From positions 1 to 63,084 of the forward strand of contig JBGTSJ010000031.1 of the NCBI GenBank assembly GCA_041940305.1: a DNA stretch of 63,084 bases. Direction: 5' to 3'. The stretch is from JBGTSJ01 sp041940305. Its GTDB lineage: Bacteria > Planctomycetota > Planctomycetia > Planctomycetales > Planctomycetaceae. This document shows, piece after piece, positions 7,991-16,994 of this stretch; within the stretch, counting starts at the first letter, position 1, and every line of letters starts with the position of its first letter. The notes under the pieces are model-generated. The model saw nothing but the letters and a program-made list of their open reading frames with translations. It was not told where the DNA came from and ran no database searches. The position numbers and the translations under genes were made by a program.

Positions 7991-10900
7991 TCAAGCGTCG
8001 ACGCGCGCGGATTCGGAGAACAGTCGCTGCAGTTGTGCGGGATCGGCCGGCTTGACGAGATGCCGGTCGAAGCCGGCGTCGGCCGTGCGCTGCCGGTCGG
8101 ACTCCTGGCCCCAACCTGTCAGGGCCACCATCGTGATGTCGCCCCCCCAGGCATACTCGCGGATGCGGCGGGCCGCCTCGTATCCCGTCATGCGGGGCAT
8201 GCCCAGGTCCATCAGGATGATATCGGGGCGGTACTCGGCAGCCGCCTCAACCGCCTGCAGGCCGTCGTAGGCGATCCGCACCTCATTGCCCAGCATCCGG
8301 ACCACCTTCCCCAGCATGTCGGCTGCGGGCTGGCTGTCATCCACGACGAGCACGCGGAGGCCGGTCCCTTCCCCCTCGGGCGCCGTCACCGGTTCGTCGG
8401 GGACGACCGCGGGTTCCTGGACGATCGGCAATGTGACACGGAAGCGGCTTCCCTGACCGGCGCCCTCGCTGTGGACGTCGATCGATCCCCCGTGCATCTC
8501 CACCAGCCGTTTTACCAGCGTGAGACCGATGCCGAGCCCCGTGTATCCCTTTTCCATCGGCCGGTCGATCTGTGCGAACATCTCGAAGATGCAGTCTCGC
8601 ATATCGGCCGGAATGCCGATGCCGTTGTCTTCGACGGAAATCGCCACGCTGCCGTTCGACGACTCACAGCTTAGCCGGATGCGGCCGCCGTCGGGAGTGT
8701 ACTTGGAGGCGTTATTCAGCAGGTTGGACACAACCTGCGCCAGTCGATGCGGGTCGGCGTCCAGATGGATCTGGCTGTCGCAGGGGACGACGGTCAGCTG
8801 ATGCCCGGCGTCGTCGATGAATGGCCGCGACGCTTCCACGGCGCTTTGAATTACGTCCGACAGGCTGACCCGGCATTTGCGCAGGTCCAGTTTGCCGCGC
8901 GTGATGCGGGACACGTCGAGCAGGTCATCGACGAGCGTGATGAGCTGCTGCGTCTGCCGCTCCATCGTCGCCCGCGTCTCTTCCATGGCCTCCGGCTCGT
9001 CCTGGATGAGGCGCATCAGTTCCAGTCCGGTGCGGATCGGGGCCAGCGGATTCCGCAGTTCGTGGGCCAGCGTGGCGAGGAACTCATCCTTGCGGCGATC
9101 GGCATCTCGCAATGATTCCTGCAGCGCCCGCAGCTCCGTGACGTCGGTGTTCGTGCCGAACCAGCGGACGATGTTCCCGTCGGCGTCCCGGATCGGAATC
9201 GCCCGCGACAGAAACCAGCGATACTCGCCGTCTCGACCGCGCAGTGGAAAGGTGTCGTCCCAGACTTCGCCGCTATTTCGGGAGTGCGTCACGCTGGCGA
9301 CCACGCGATCGACGTGGTCCGGATGATGCACCGCTTTCCAGCCCCAGTCCCGCATTTCCTCGAACGTCAGCCCGGTGTAATCCAGCCAGCGCTGGTTGTA
9401 CCACGTGACGTTCCCCAGTTCGTCGCACGTCCAGGCGAGCTGGTCCATGTTGTCGGCCAGCATCCGGAACCGTTCCTCGCTGTCGCGCAACGCCTGCGCC
9501 GCCTGCTGCAGCCGGGTCGTGTCGAAGTAGTAGCACACCGCTCCATACTGCCCGTCGGCCAGCATCACGCGGTTGACCTGCCACTCATACGACTCCACGT
9601 CGCCGACGTCCTTCCGCGTCTCCGTCAGTCCGGGAGAGACATAAGGCTCACCGGTTTCCAGCGTGTGCCGGAAGATCGCGATCGCTTCGTTCGCGAACGA
9701 CGGCGGCCAGATCGTGTGCATCACCTCGCCGAAGTCCCGTCCGATGACTGGCTGAACATTGCGGAAGGCGGGTTCGGAACCGGCGCTGACGATCGCGATG
9801 CGGAACTGCGAGTCGACCACATAAATGCCCAGCGGCGACTGCTCGATGAGGGCCGCGAACGTCTCGGCATTCCGCTTCTGGGCCTCCAGCGCCTCGCGGC
9901 GGACCGTCACGTCGGTCGCGGCGCCAAACCATTCCTCGATTTCCCCCTGATCGTTCAACAGGGGAATGGCGCGGGAATGGGTCCAGCCCAGCGTCCCATC
10001 CACCCGGATCACCCGGTGTTCCAGTTCGAACACTGTTTTATTCGCGATCGCGTCCTGGATCGTATCCCACACCAGTTTCTGGTCATCCGGATGAATATAC
10101 GCATCGATCCAGCTGCGGCTGGGCTCGAGGGTGTCGGCGATGAATTCCTGGCCCCGGAGCTGCCGCAACTCCAGCCAGTCCGCGCTCATCCGGTACACGA
10201 CGTCGAAGGTCGTGTTCGTGAATGCCCGAAAACGCTCTTCGCTCTCCCGCAGCGCGTCCTGTGCGAGCTTCCGCTCGATCGCAATCGACGCCGTCCGGCT
10301 CATGGTGTCGATCAGTTGCAAGTCTCTCTCGTCCACCACCCTCGGCTGCCGGTAATAGACGGCGAATGTTCCCAGCACTTCGCCGTCCCGGGAAAAAATC
10401 GGCGTTGACGAGCAGGCGGCCAGGCCGTGTGAGAGCGCCAGTTCACAGAACTCCGCCCACAGTGGATCGGTGGCGATATCGGAGACGTGGACAGGCTGCC
10501 CGAGATAGGCCGCCGTCCCGCACGAGCCGACGCAGGGACCGATCGCGACTCCGTCAATCGCCCGGTTGTAGGCCGCAGGCAGGCTGGGCGCCGCTCCGTG
10601 CCGCAGGCGCCGCCCGACGGGGTCCAGCAGCAGTACCGATGCGAGCAAACCCGAGTCCGACTGCTCCTCAATCGACCGCACCAGCGATTCGAGCACCTCC
10701 GCTAACGGCGCGTCCGCCGTAATCAGTTCCAGCACGCGCCGCTGAGCCGACTCCAGCTTCTCCTGTCTCTTTCGCTCCGTCACGTCGCGCGTCAGCGCCA
10801 GTTGAGACACCCTGCCGTCCGGGTTCACCAGCGGCACGGCCTGCGTTTCCATATGCCGTCGCGTCCCGCGCAGGCCGATGATGTCGAACTCCAGCATCCC

Positions 10901-12142
10901 CGACCGCCCGCCGCAGACGGCTTCGTTGAACTCGCGAAATGACTCCCGGTGTTCGGGTGCAATCACACTGTAGATCGATTTCCCCGCGACCGTGTCGGCG
11001 GATTCGGCCTCAACCATCTCCAGCCCGGCCGGATTCATCTGCTGCAGCGTCCCGTCGGCCGCCACCAGCTTCACGCACTCCGGCGTCGTCTCGATGATGG
11101 CCCGTAGCTGCTGCTCGCTCGCCCGCAATCGCCGCTCGTGCTCGCGGAACTGCTCGTCCGCCTGATGCCGTTCCAGCAGGTCGGCCGCCTGCCGCGCCAG
11201 AATGTCCAGCAGCCGCAGGTCCCGCTCGCTCGGCTCATGCGGCTGCCTCCAGTGCGTGGAGATCATCCCCAGCAGCTTCCCGCTGCGCGACACCAGCGGC
11301 GTCGATTGCGCCGCCTGGATGCCGCTCTTCAGCAAATTCGCCTGATCGTCGCTCCCCTCCATCCATTCGCAGTGCCGCACGTCCGCTGCAATCGCGCGGG
11401 CGCCTGTCTTCAAGGCATGACCGCAGGTGCATTGCGACTTCGTATGGACCCATTCCCAGCAGCGGCGCGCTTCGGCGCTCAGGCCCCGCGAAGCCAGCAG
11501 TTTCAGCTCCCCGGCTGCGCCACGCTCCGGATACAGCCTCTGCATGCTGGAGCATTCCGAGCGCATGATCGCGCTGGCTGCATTCACGATCTTCTCATAC
11601 AGCGCATCGACGTCGTCTTCCTCAATCAGCTCCGCACTGATCCCCTGCAGCAGCTGCGAGTCCGCCAGTTCGGCTTCCAGCTGCGCCTCGGCCTGCTTCC
11701 GCGCGTCGATATCCTCGATGACCGCCAGCAGCCGCCGCACCACGCCGGCCTCATCGCACAACGGCACCACGGACACGTTCACCCATATCCAGCGCCCGTC
11801 CCCGCACCGATAACGCTTCTCGATGATGAACTCCGGTCTCTCACCGGCAGCCACCTGCTCGATCATCAGCCGGTTGCAGATCCAGTCGTCCGGATGGGTG
11901 AGGTCGGCACAGGAGAGGGTGAGCAACTCCGCCTCGCTCCGTCCCAGCATCCCGCACAGCCGCGGATTGACCTCCAGCAGCCGCCCGTCGGCATCGGCGA
12001 CGGCGATGCCCATCCGGTTCGCCAGCATCTCCAGGACCTGCCGCGACTCCGCCGGAGCAGACACAGCAGTCGACGCTCCATCCTCGCCGTTGCCGGGAGA
12101 GGCGCTGCGCGACGAACGATGCTGTGGAGAAGTGAGACTCAC
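7991..12142 (-). CDS. Large multi-PAS/GAF hybrid sensor histidine kinase
   Basis: A soluble hybrid kinase of about 1,383 residues with no membrane segment. Counting from the GTG at 12142, the order is PAS (35-150), GAF (165-330), PAS (345-460), GAF (475-620), three more PAS domains (635-1025), HisKA with H-box EFLATLAHELRNPLAPIRTG, an HATPase domain (NNASKYTPDGG, DNGIGIPADM, GLGIGLTLVKRL), and a receiver with Asp in DIILMDLGMPRMTG and Lys in HLVKPAD. The frame is open to a TTG at 12262, but those extra 40 residues look non-domain. It probably senses cytoplasmic small molecules or redox state and phosphorylates its own receiver. There is no adjacent output gene. It lies between the SEDS gene and a degenerate copy of that gene's 3' end. 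Confidence 0.9.
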   Translation of the reverse strand: MSLTSPQHRSSRSASPGNGEDGASTAVSAPAESRQVLEMLANRMGIAVADADGRLLEVNPRLCGMLGRSEAELLTLSCADLTHPDDWICNRLMIEQVAAGERPEFIIEKRYRCGDGRWIWVNVSVVPLCDEAGVVRRLLAVIEDIDARKQAEAQLEAELADSQLLQGISAELIEEDDVDALYEKIVNAASAIMRSECSSMQRLYPERGAAGELKLLASRGLSAEARRCWEWVHTKSQCTCGHALKTGARAIAADVRHCEWMEGSDDQANLLKSGIQAAQSTPLVSRSGKLLGMISTHWRQPHEPSERDLRLLDILARQAADLLERHQADEQFREHERRLRASEQQLRAIIETTPECVKLVAADGTLQQMNPAGLEMVEAESADTVAGKSIYSVIAPEHRESFREFNEAVCGGRSGMLEFDIIGLRGTRRHMETQAVPLVNPDGRVSQLALTRDVTERKRQEKLESAQRRVLELITADAPLAEVLESLVRSIEEQSDSGLLASVLLLDPVGRRLRHGAAPSLPAAYNRAIDGVAIGPCVGSCGTAAYLGQPVHVSDIATDPLWAEFCELALSHGLAACSSTPIFSRDGEVLGTFAVYYRQPRVVDERDLQLIDTMSRTASIAIERKLAQDALRESEERFRAFTNTTFDVVYRMSADWLELRQLRGQEFIADTLEPSRSWIDAYIHPDDQKLVWDTIQDAIANKTVFELEHRVIRVDGTLGWTHSRAIPLLNDQGEIEEWFGAATDVTVRREALEAQKRNAETFAALIEQSPLGIYVVDSQFRIAIVSAGSEPAFRNVQPVIGRDFGEVMHTIWPPSFANEAIAIFRHTLETGEPYVSPGLTETRKDVGDVESYEWQVNRVMLADGQYGAVCYYFDTTRLQQAAQALRDSEERFRMLADNMDQLAWTCDELGNVTWYNQRWLDYTGLTFEEMRDWGWKAVHHPDHVDRVVASVTHSRNSGEVWDDTFPLRGRDGEYRWFLSRAIPIRDADGNIVRWFGTNTDVTELRALQESLRDADRRKDEFLATLAHELRNPLAPIRTGLELMRLIQDEPEAMEETRATMERQTQQLITLVDDLLDVSRITRGKLDLRKCRVSLSDVIQSAVEASRPFIDDAGHQLTVVPCDSQIHLDADPHRLAQVVSNLLNNASKYTPDGGRIRLSCESSNGSVAISVEDNGIGIPADMRDCIFEMFAQIDRPMEKGYTGLGIGLTLVKRLVEMHGGSIDVHSEGAGQGSRFRVTLPIVQEPAVVPDEPVTAPEGEGTGLRVLVVDDSQPAADMLGKVVRMLGNEVRIAYDGLQAVEAAAEYRPDIILMDLGMPRMTGYEAARRIREYAWGGDITMVALTGWGQESDRQRTADAGFDRHLVKPADPAQLQRLFSESARVDA

Positions 12143-12298
12143 GACCCAATCAATCTTATGGGGAAAGGGAAGGCAATTGTCCACAATGGCGGCGGGCCTG
12201 CCCAGCGTCAACGCACGATTAAGTCCCCGCAGGAGTCGAATACTCTGATTCCCTGGTACCAAAGGAGGCTCACGAAAGACCGCGTCCGATCTTGCGGC

Positions 12299-12422
12299 CT
12301 CACCCTCCCCTCATGAGCTACGGCGGCTCCAGCCTGATCACCACCTGCATCGCCCTCGGCCTCATCATGAACGTCGCCTCCGCCCCGACTTCGACATCCG
12401 CGGCGAACCATTTCGGTTCTGA
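12299..12422 (+). pseudogene. Degenerate duplicate of the SEDS gene 3' end
   Basis: This 124-bp segment matches 7772-7897, the last 42 codons of the SEDS gene, in the same orientation. It has two single-base deletions (in the CCCCC run near 12307-12311 and at AACGTCGGCC, near 12377). The four substitutions, all in the last few codons before the stop, are synonymous in the original frame (Glu, Pro, Phe and Arg codons). Similarity stops sharply at 12299 and just after the stop codon. The pattern means the copy diverged while still coding and was broken later. Confidence 0.9.
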
Positions 12423-12448
12423 GGCGATCGCAACAACCGCGGAGGGGA

Positions 12449-13831
12449 TCATCCGTCGGATTGCACCGGGAGAGTCACGCTGACAATCGTGCCTGCGCCC
12501 GGCCTGCTCTGCAGCGAGATCTGTCCCTGCTGGCTCTCCACGATGGACCGGCAGATGGACAGTCCCAGTCCGCTTCCGTCCGCTCCGGTGCGTGCCGCGT
12601 CGACGCGATAGAACCGGTCGAAGAGTCGCGGCAGATGCTCCTCGGCAATGCCCACGCCGGTGTCCTCAATCGAGATGTCCACATCACCGTTCTCTCGCAA
12701 ACCGCTGACGCGGATTTCACCGCCGGAGGAGGTGTACTTGATCGAATTGTCGATCAGGTTGACCAACAGTCGCCGCAGCCGATCCGGGTCCCCGAGTACA
12801 GTGCAGTCGGGAAACGAGCCGGCAAGTCGCAGGGACAGACTCCGGGCAGATGCTGCCGGACGCAGCTGGTCCGTCACATCCGCGACGAGCGGAGCCAGCC
12901 GGACTGCGACTGCGGTCGGCGGCGGCTGGCCGGCGTCCTCGCGTGACAGAAACAACAGCTGATCAGCCAGCCTTGAGATGCGATCGATCTCCTCCAGCTG
13001 ACTGTGGAGCACGTCCCGATACTCGTCCTCCGACCGCTCCCCGCGCAGCGCCACTTCAGTTTCGCTGCGGAGGACAGCGAGCGGAGTTCGCAGTTCGTGG
13101 GCCGCATCCGACGTGAACTGCTGCATGCTCGTAAACGACTTCTGCAGACGGTCGATCATGCCATTGAAGGCCCGCGCCAGCCGCCCCAGTTCGTCATCAG
13201 ACCCCACCATCACCCGCTCGCTCAACTGCGTCGCCGAGATGCGCAGCGCGGTCCTGGTCAGCCTGTCGACCGGGGCCAGAGCCCGGCGGGAAAGAACGTA
13301 GCCTCCCCAGAGCGCGGCGAGCATGACGAGCGGGGCCACCGTCAGCAGGATCGCCAGCAGTCGGGCAAGATCCGCATGCATCGGCTCCAGCGAGTCGGCG
13401 GCCTGGATGATGAGCGGTCCGTCAAAGCCTTCGACGACGCGGCTGGCGACTCGAATCCGCCTTCCATCAGGACGCACTTCGCTCGCGGCCACTCGTCCAT
13501 CATCAGGCGTCGCGAACGCAGGAATCGTGAGCGGCGCCGGTCCAATGCGGGCCGACTGAAACACGACCGATCCATCCGGCCGGACGACCTGAATGTCATA
13601 GTACGGGTGCGATCCGAAATACTTCTGCAGCTGCGCCGCCCGCTGTTCAGCGGAGACTGCATGCCGTACTTCAATTTCAATCTCCGCGAGCTCCTCATCC
13701 AGGGCTCGATCGATCTCCGACATCAGGTTGTGGGAGAACGATCCGTACACGAGCACGCACATCGCCGCCAGGCTGACGGCGAGCGTCCCTCCGTACCAGA
13801 GCGTCAGTCGCTGACCGATCGTGATGCTCAT
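12449..13831 (-). CDS. Membrane sensor histidine kinase (CusS/QseC-like)
   Basis: A 460-residue classical kinase. A first membrane helix lies near residues 8-32, followed by a periplasmic domain of about 130 residues and a second helix near 162-185 (ILLTVAPLVMLAALWGGYVL). Then come HAMP, HisKA with H-box DAAHELRTPLAVLRSETEVALRG, and HATPase with NLIDNSIKYTSSGG, EDTGVGIAEEHLPRLFDRFYRVD and GSGLGLSICRSIV. This layout, with its partner, resembles the metal-responsive CusS/CopS group, but no metal-binding motif is obvious. The ATG at 13831 overlaps the stop of the upstream regulator gene (TAATG), so the two are co-translated. Confidence 0.92.
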   Translation of the reverse strand: MSITIGQRLTLWYGGTLAVSLAAMCVLVYGSFSHNLMSEIDRALDEELAEIEIEVRHAVSAEQRAAQLQKYFGSHPYYDIQVVRPDGSVVFQSARIGPAPLTIPAFATPDDGRVAASEVRPDGRRIRVASRVVEGFDGPLIIQAADSLEPMHADLARLLAILLTVAPLVMLAALWGGYVLSRRALAPVDRLTRTALRISATQLSERVMVGSDDELGRLARAFNGMIDRLQKSFTSMQQFTSDAAHELRTPLAVLRSETEVALRGERSEDEYRDVLHSQLEEIDRISRLADQLLFLSREDAGQPPPTAVAVRLAPLVADVTDQLRPAASARSLSLRLAGSFPDCTVLGDPDRLRRLLVNLIDNSIKYTSSGGEIRVSGLRENGDVDISIEDTGVGIAEEHLPRLFDRFYRVDAARTGADGSGLGLSICRSIVESQQGQISLQSRPGAGTIVSVTLPVQSDG

Positions 13832-14508
13832 TACGCCTGCTCCCGCAGTTCGTATCCCGCGCCGCGCACCGTGTGCAGCAGTTGCGGCCACTCCGGCCGT
13901 TCGATCCGCCGCCGCAGGTGATTCATCGAGACTTCGACGATGTTGGTCGGGATGCCGGACGAATCCTGCCAGACGTCGCGAAGAATCATTTCCCGCGAGA
14001 CGACGCTCCCGGCGTGCCGCATCAGGTACTCCAGCAGCTCAAACTGGCGCGGCGTCAGTTCGATCGCCTCCCCCTGCCGGCTGACGCTGCGGCGGATCAG
14101 GTCCAATTCCAGATCGCCGACGGCCAGGCGGTATGTTTCGGTCTCCGCGCTGCGCCGGAGCAACGCGCGCAGCCGCGCCAGCAGCTCGTCGAATGCGAAG
14201 GGCTTCACAAGATAGTCATCGGCCCCCGCGTCGAGTCCCGTGACGCGGTCGGCGACGGCATCGCGCGCGGTCATGATCAGGATGGGCTTCCGGAAGCCGT
14301 CGCGGCGGAGGTTGCGCAGCAGCGTGAGCCCGTCCTGTCCCGGCAGCATCAGGTCGAGAACGACCGCATCCGCGCCGGAGGTGCGGGCGAGCGCATAGCC
14401 GTCGGTCCCGCTGGCGGCCACGGAGACGGCATAGCCCTCCTCCTGCAGTCCGCGCTGCAGCGTGCGGAGCAGCTTGGCATGATCTTCGATGACGAGCAGT
14501 CGCGACAT
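13831..14508 (-). CDS. OmpR-family response regulator (CusR/QseB-like)
   Basis: A 225-residue regulator. The receiver has VIEDH, phosphoacceptor Asp in DAVVLDLMLPGQDG, Thr in IMTARD and Lys in YLVKPFAFDELLARLRALLRR. The winged helix has IELTPRQFELLEYLMRHAGSVVSREMILRDVW and VSMNHLRRRIE...LHTVRGAGYELRE. The ATG at 14508 starts MSRLLVIEDH, the canonical opening. It is the first gene of a two-gene operon with the kinase at 12449-13831 and is divergent from the DUF1559 gene across 175 nt. The target genes are unknown. Confidence 0.93.
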   Translation of the reverse strand: MSRLLVIEDHAKLLRTLQRGLQEEGYAVSVAASGTDGYALARTSGADAVVLDLMLPGQDGLTLLRNLRRDGFRKPILIMTARDAVADRVTGLDAGADDYLVKPFAFDELLARLRALLRRSAETETYRLAVGDLELDLIRRSVSRQGEAIELTPRQFELLEYLMRHAGSVVSREMILRDVWQDSSGIPTNIVEVSMNHLRRRIERPEWPQLLHTVRGAGYELREQA

Positions 14509-14683
14509 GGCCACCGTTCCGATGACCGTCACTGTAGTGCGCAACAGGCCGGAATGCCCGTCTGCCTCACCTTAAAAGTCGTTTATCCAGCAGCGACTCG
14601 CATTGTGTGCGCAGCGAAAGACGATAGCTTTCCGGCAGCGATCACGACCTGTCCGCATTCCGCTGAACGAGGACGGAAACATC

Positions 14684-15676
<993 letters not shown>

Positions 15677-15737
15677 TAGAACCCGGATCGATGGACCTGC
15701 AGAAGCTGCTTCGGCCTCGCCAGTTCAGGAACTGATT

Positions 15738-16184
15738 GTGAACCCTCAGCGCGCCGGTCGATCGCTGATTCTTCCCGCGATAGTCTTTGTCGCGATGGCG
15801 GGTCTCGGATACTGGTTCGCGAACTGGCTGTTCACCGGCCCGGCGCCCCCGGCCCGGGACGGTCGCGATGTCACCGAGCCGTTTCTGACGGCCCTCCGTG
15901 AAGGCCGCGCGGACGAGGCGTGGGAATCGACAACCGCCGAGTTCAAGTCCGCCGAAGGACGCGAATCCTTCCGCGAACGCGCCCGGCTCCCCCCCTTTCA
16001 GCATGAACTGGAGTTCGTCTCCTACCAGGAAACCGACGTCTCCGGCCTCACTCGGGGCGAAGCAATCTACCGCACCCCGCCCGGGATCACTCCACAGGCG
16101 CAGGTGTCGTTGCTCCTGGCGGCCGAGAACGGCGTCTGGAAAGTGGAGTGGATTTCAGTTGTGGACGATACGGTCCCGCAGTAA
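15738..16184 (+). CDS. Single-pass membrane protein of unknown function
   Basis: A 148-residue protein from the GTG at 15738. The frame is also open to an ATG at 15654 that would overlap the DUF1559 gene by 23 nt. After a short basic segment there is one membrane helix (SLILPAIVFVAMAGLGYWFANWLF). A soluble domain of about 100 residues follows, with ALREGRADEAWESTTAEFKS and a closing strand GVWKVEWISV. The fold pattern suggests a small NTF2/DUF4019-like extracytoplasmic domain, judged by eye only. It probably shares a transcript with the DUF1559 gene upstream. Confidence 0.72.
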   Translation: MNPQRAGRSLILPAIVFVAMAGLGYWFANWLFTGPAPPARDGRDVTEPFLTALREGRADEAWESTTAEFKSAEGRESFRERARLPPFQHELEFVSYQETDVSGLTRGEAIYRTPPGITPQAQVSLLLAAENGVWKVEWISVVDDTVPQ

Positions 16185-16298
16185 CGCTTGCCGCCACTGC
16201 CCCCGTGCTCAGGTACTCAGTGGCTCGTGCCATCGGGCCGACATACATCGCCAGGCGGAAGCGGAACGGCGACAACGCCTCTTCGACCGCGCAGGAGG

Positions 16299-16721
16299 TC
16301 AGCGCGAATCTGTGGCGCGGCCTGCTTGCGAGGCTCTCCAGCGGGCGACGATCGCTTCCACGTCGACTTCGGCGATCCCCTCCGGGGGCCCGGCGATGGG
16401 AGAATGATGGGCGGCGCGAATCGTTTCGTTCAACTTCTCCAGCTTCTGCCGCACTTCGCTCTCTGATGCCAGTCCGTTGATTTCCTCCAGCGTCGTCTCG
16501 ACGGCCAGACGCGCCGCCAGCACGGGCGGAAGCACGCTCACTCCCTCATCGCGCAGCTTGCGCTTGATCCACCAGTTCTCGTCCAGCGGCTCGTCGATCC
16601 CCGGAATCGGCTTCCCCAGCCCCGGCAGACCGGAAAATGCCCCCGCCTCCGTCGCCTCGCGGATCCGCCGCTCCACGAAGCTCTCCCATGTCATTCCGGC
16701 AGGCTTGCGGTCGTCGGTCAT
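16299..16721 (-). CDS. DUF1992 (DnaJ homologue subfamily C member 28-like) protein
   Basis: A 140-residue protein with the DUF1992 pattern: TWESFVERRIREATEAGAF, then SGLPGLGKPIPG, where the family has a conserved LPGxGKP turn, and DENWWIKRKLRDEGVSVLPPVL. The C-terminal part (residues 70-125) is predicted helical. The ATG at 16721 is used, and a GTG lies one codon upstream. Eukaryotic relatives are DNAJC28 without the J domain here. The bacterial role is unknown. It stands alone, convergent with the membrane protein at 15738-16184. Confidence 0.85.
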   Translation of the reverse strand: MTDDRKPAGMTWESFVERRIREATEAGAFSGLPGLGKPIPGIDEPLDENWWIKRKLRDEGVSVLPPVLAARLAVETTLEEINGLASESEVRQKLEKLNETIRAAHHSPIAGPPEGIAEVDVEAIVARWRASQAGRATDSR

Positions 16722-16994
16722 CACGTTGGGCTACCTGTTGCGACGTCATGTCAGTGCGAACTCGCCCGCTCCGGTAATGGACTGCCTCGACTGATCTCGG
16801 AAGCCAACCAGGAAGGACGACATGCCAAACCTCCTTATCCGTGCGCATCCGTGAGATCCGTGGTGAACCCTCTGGTTGCGGCCACGGGGCCGCGCTGGGG
16901 CACAAAGAGGCTGTACGGTTCGCGAGCGGGCGGCTTCGAGAGAAACCGTGCCACCGCGGCTGAACGCTCAATGGGGCGAGTCGTGAGACTTCGT

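Noticed and set aside
9284..10408. Long plus-strand frame inside the hybrid kinase gene
   Set aside because: It is the mirror of PAS domains on the other strand and has no domain of its own.
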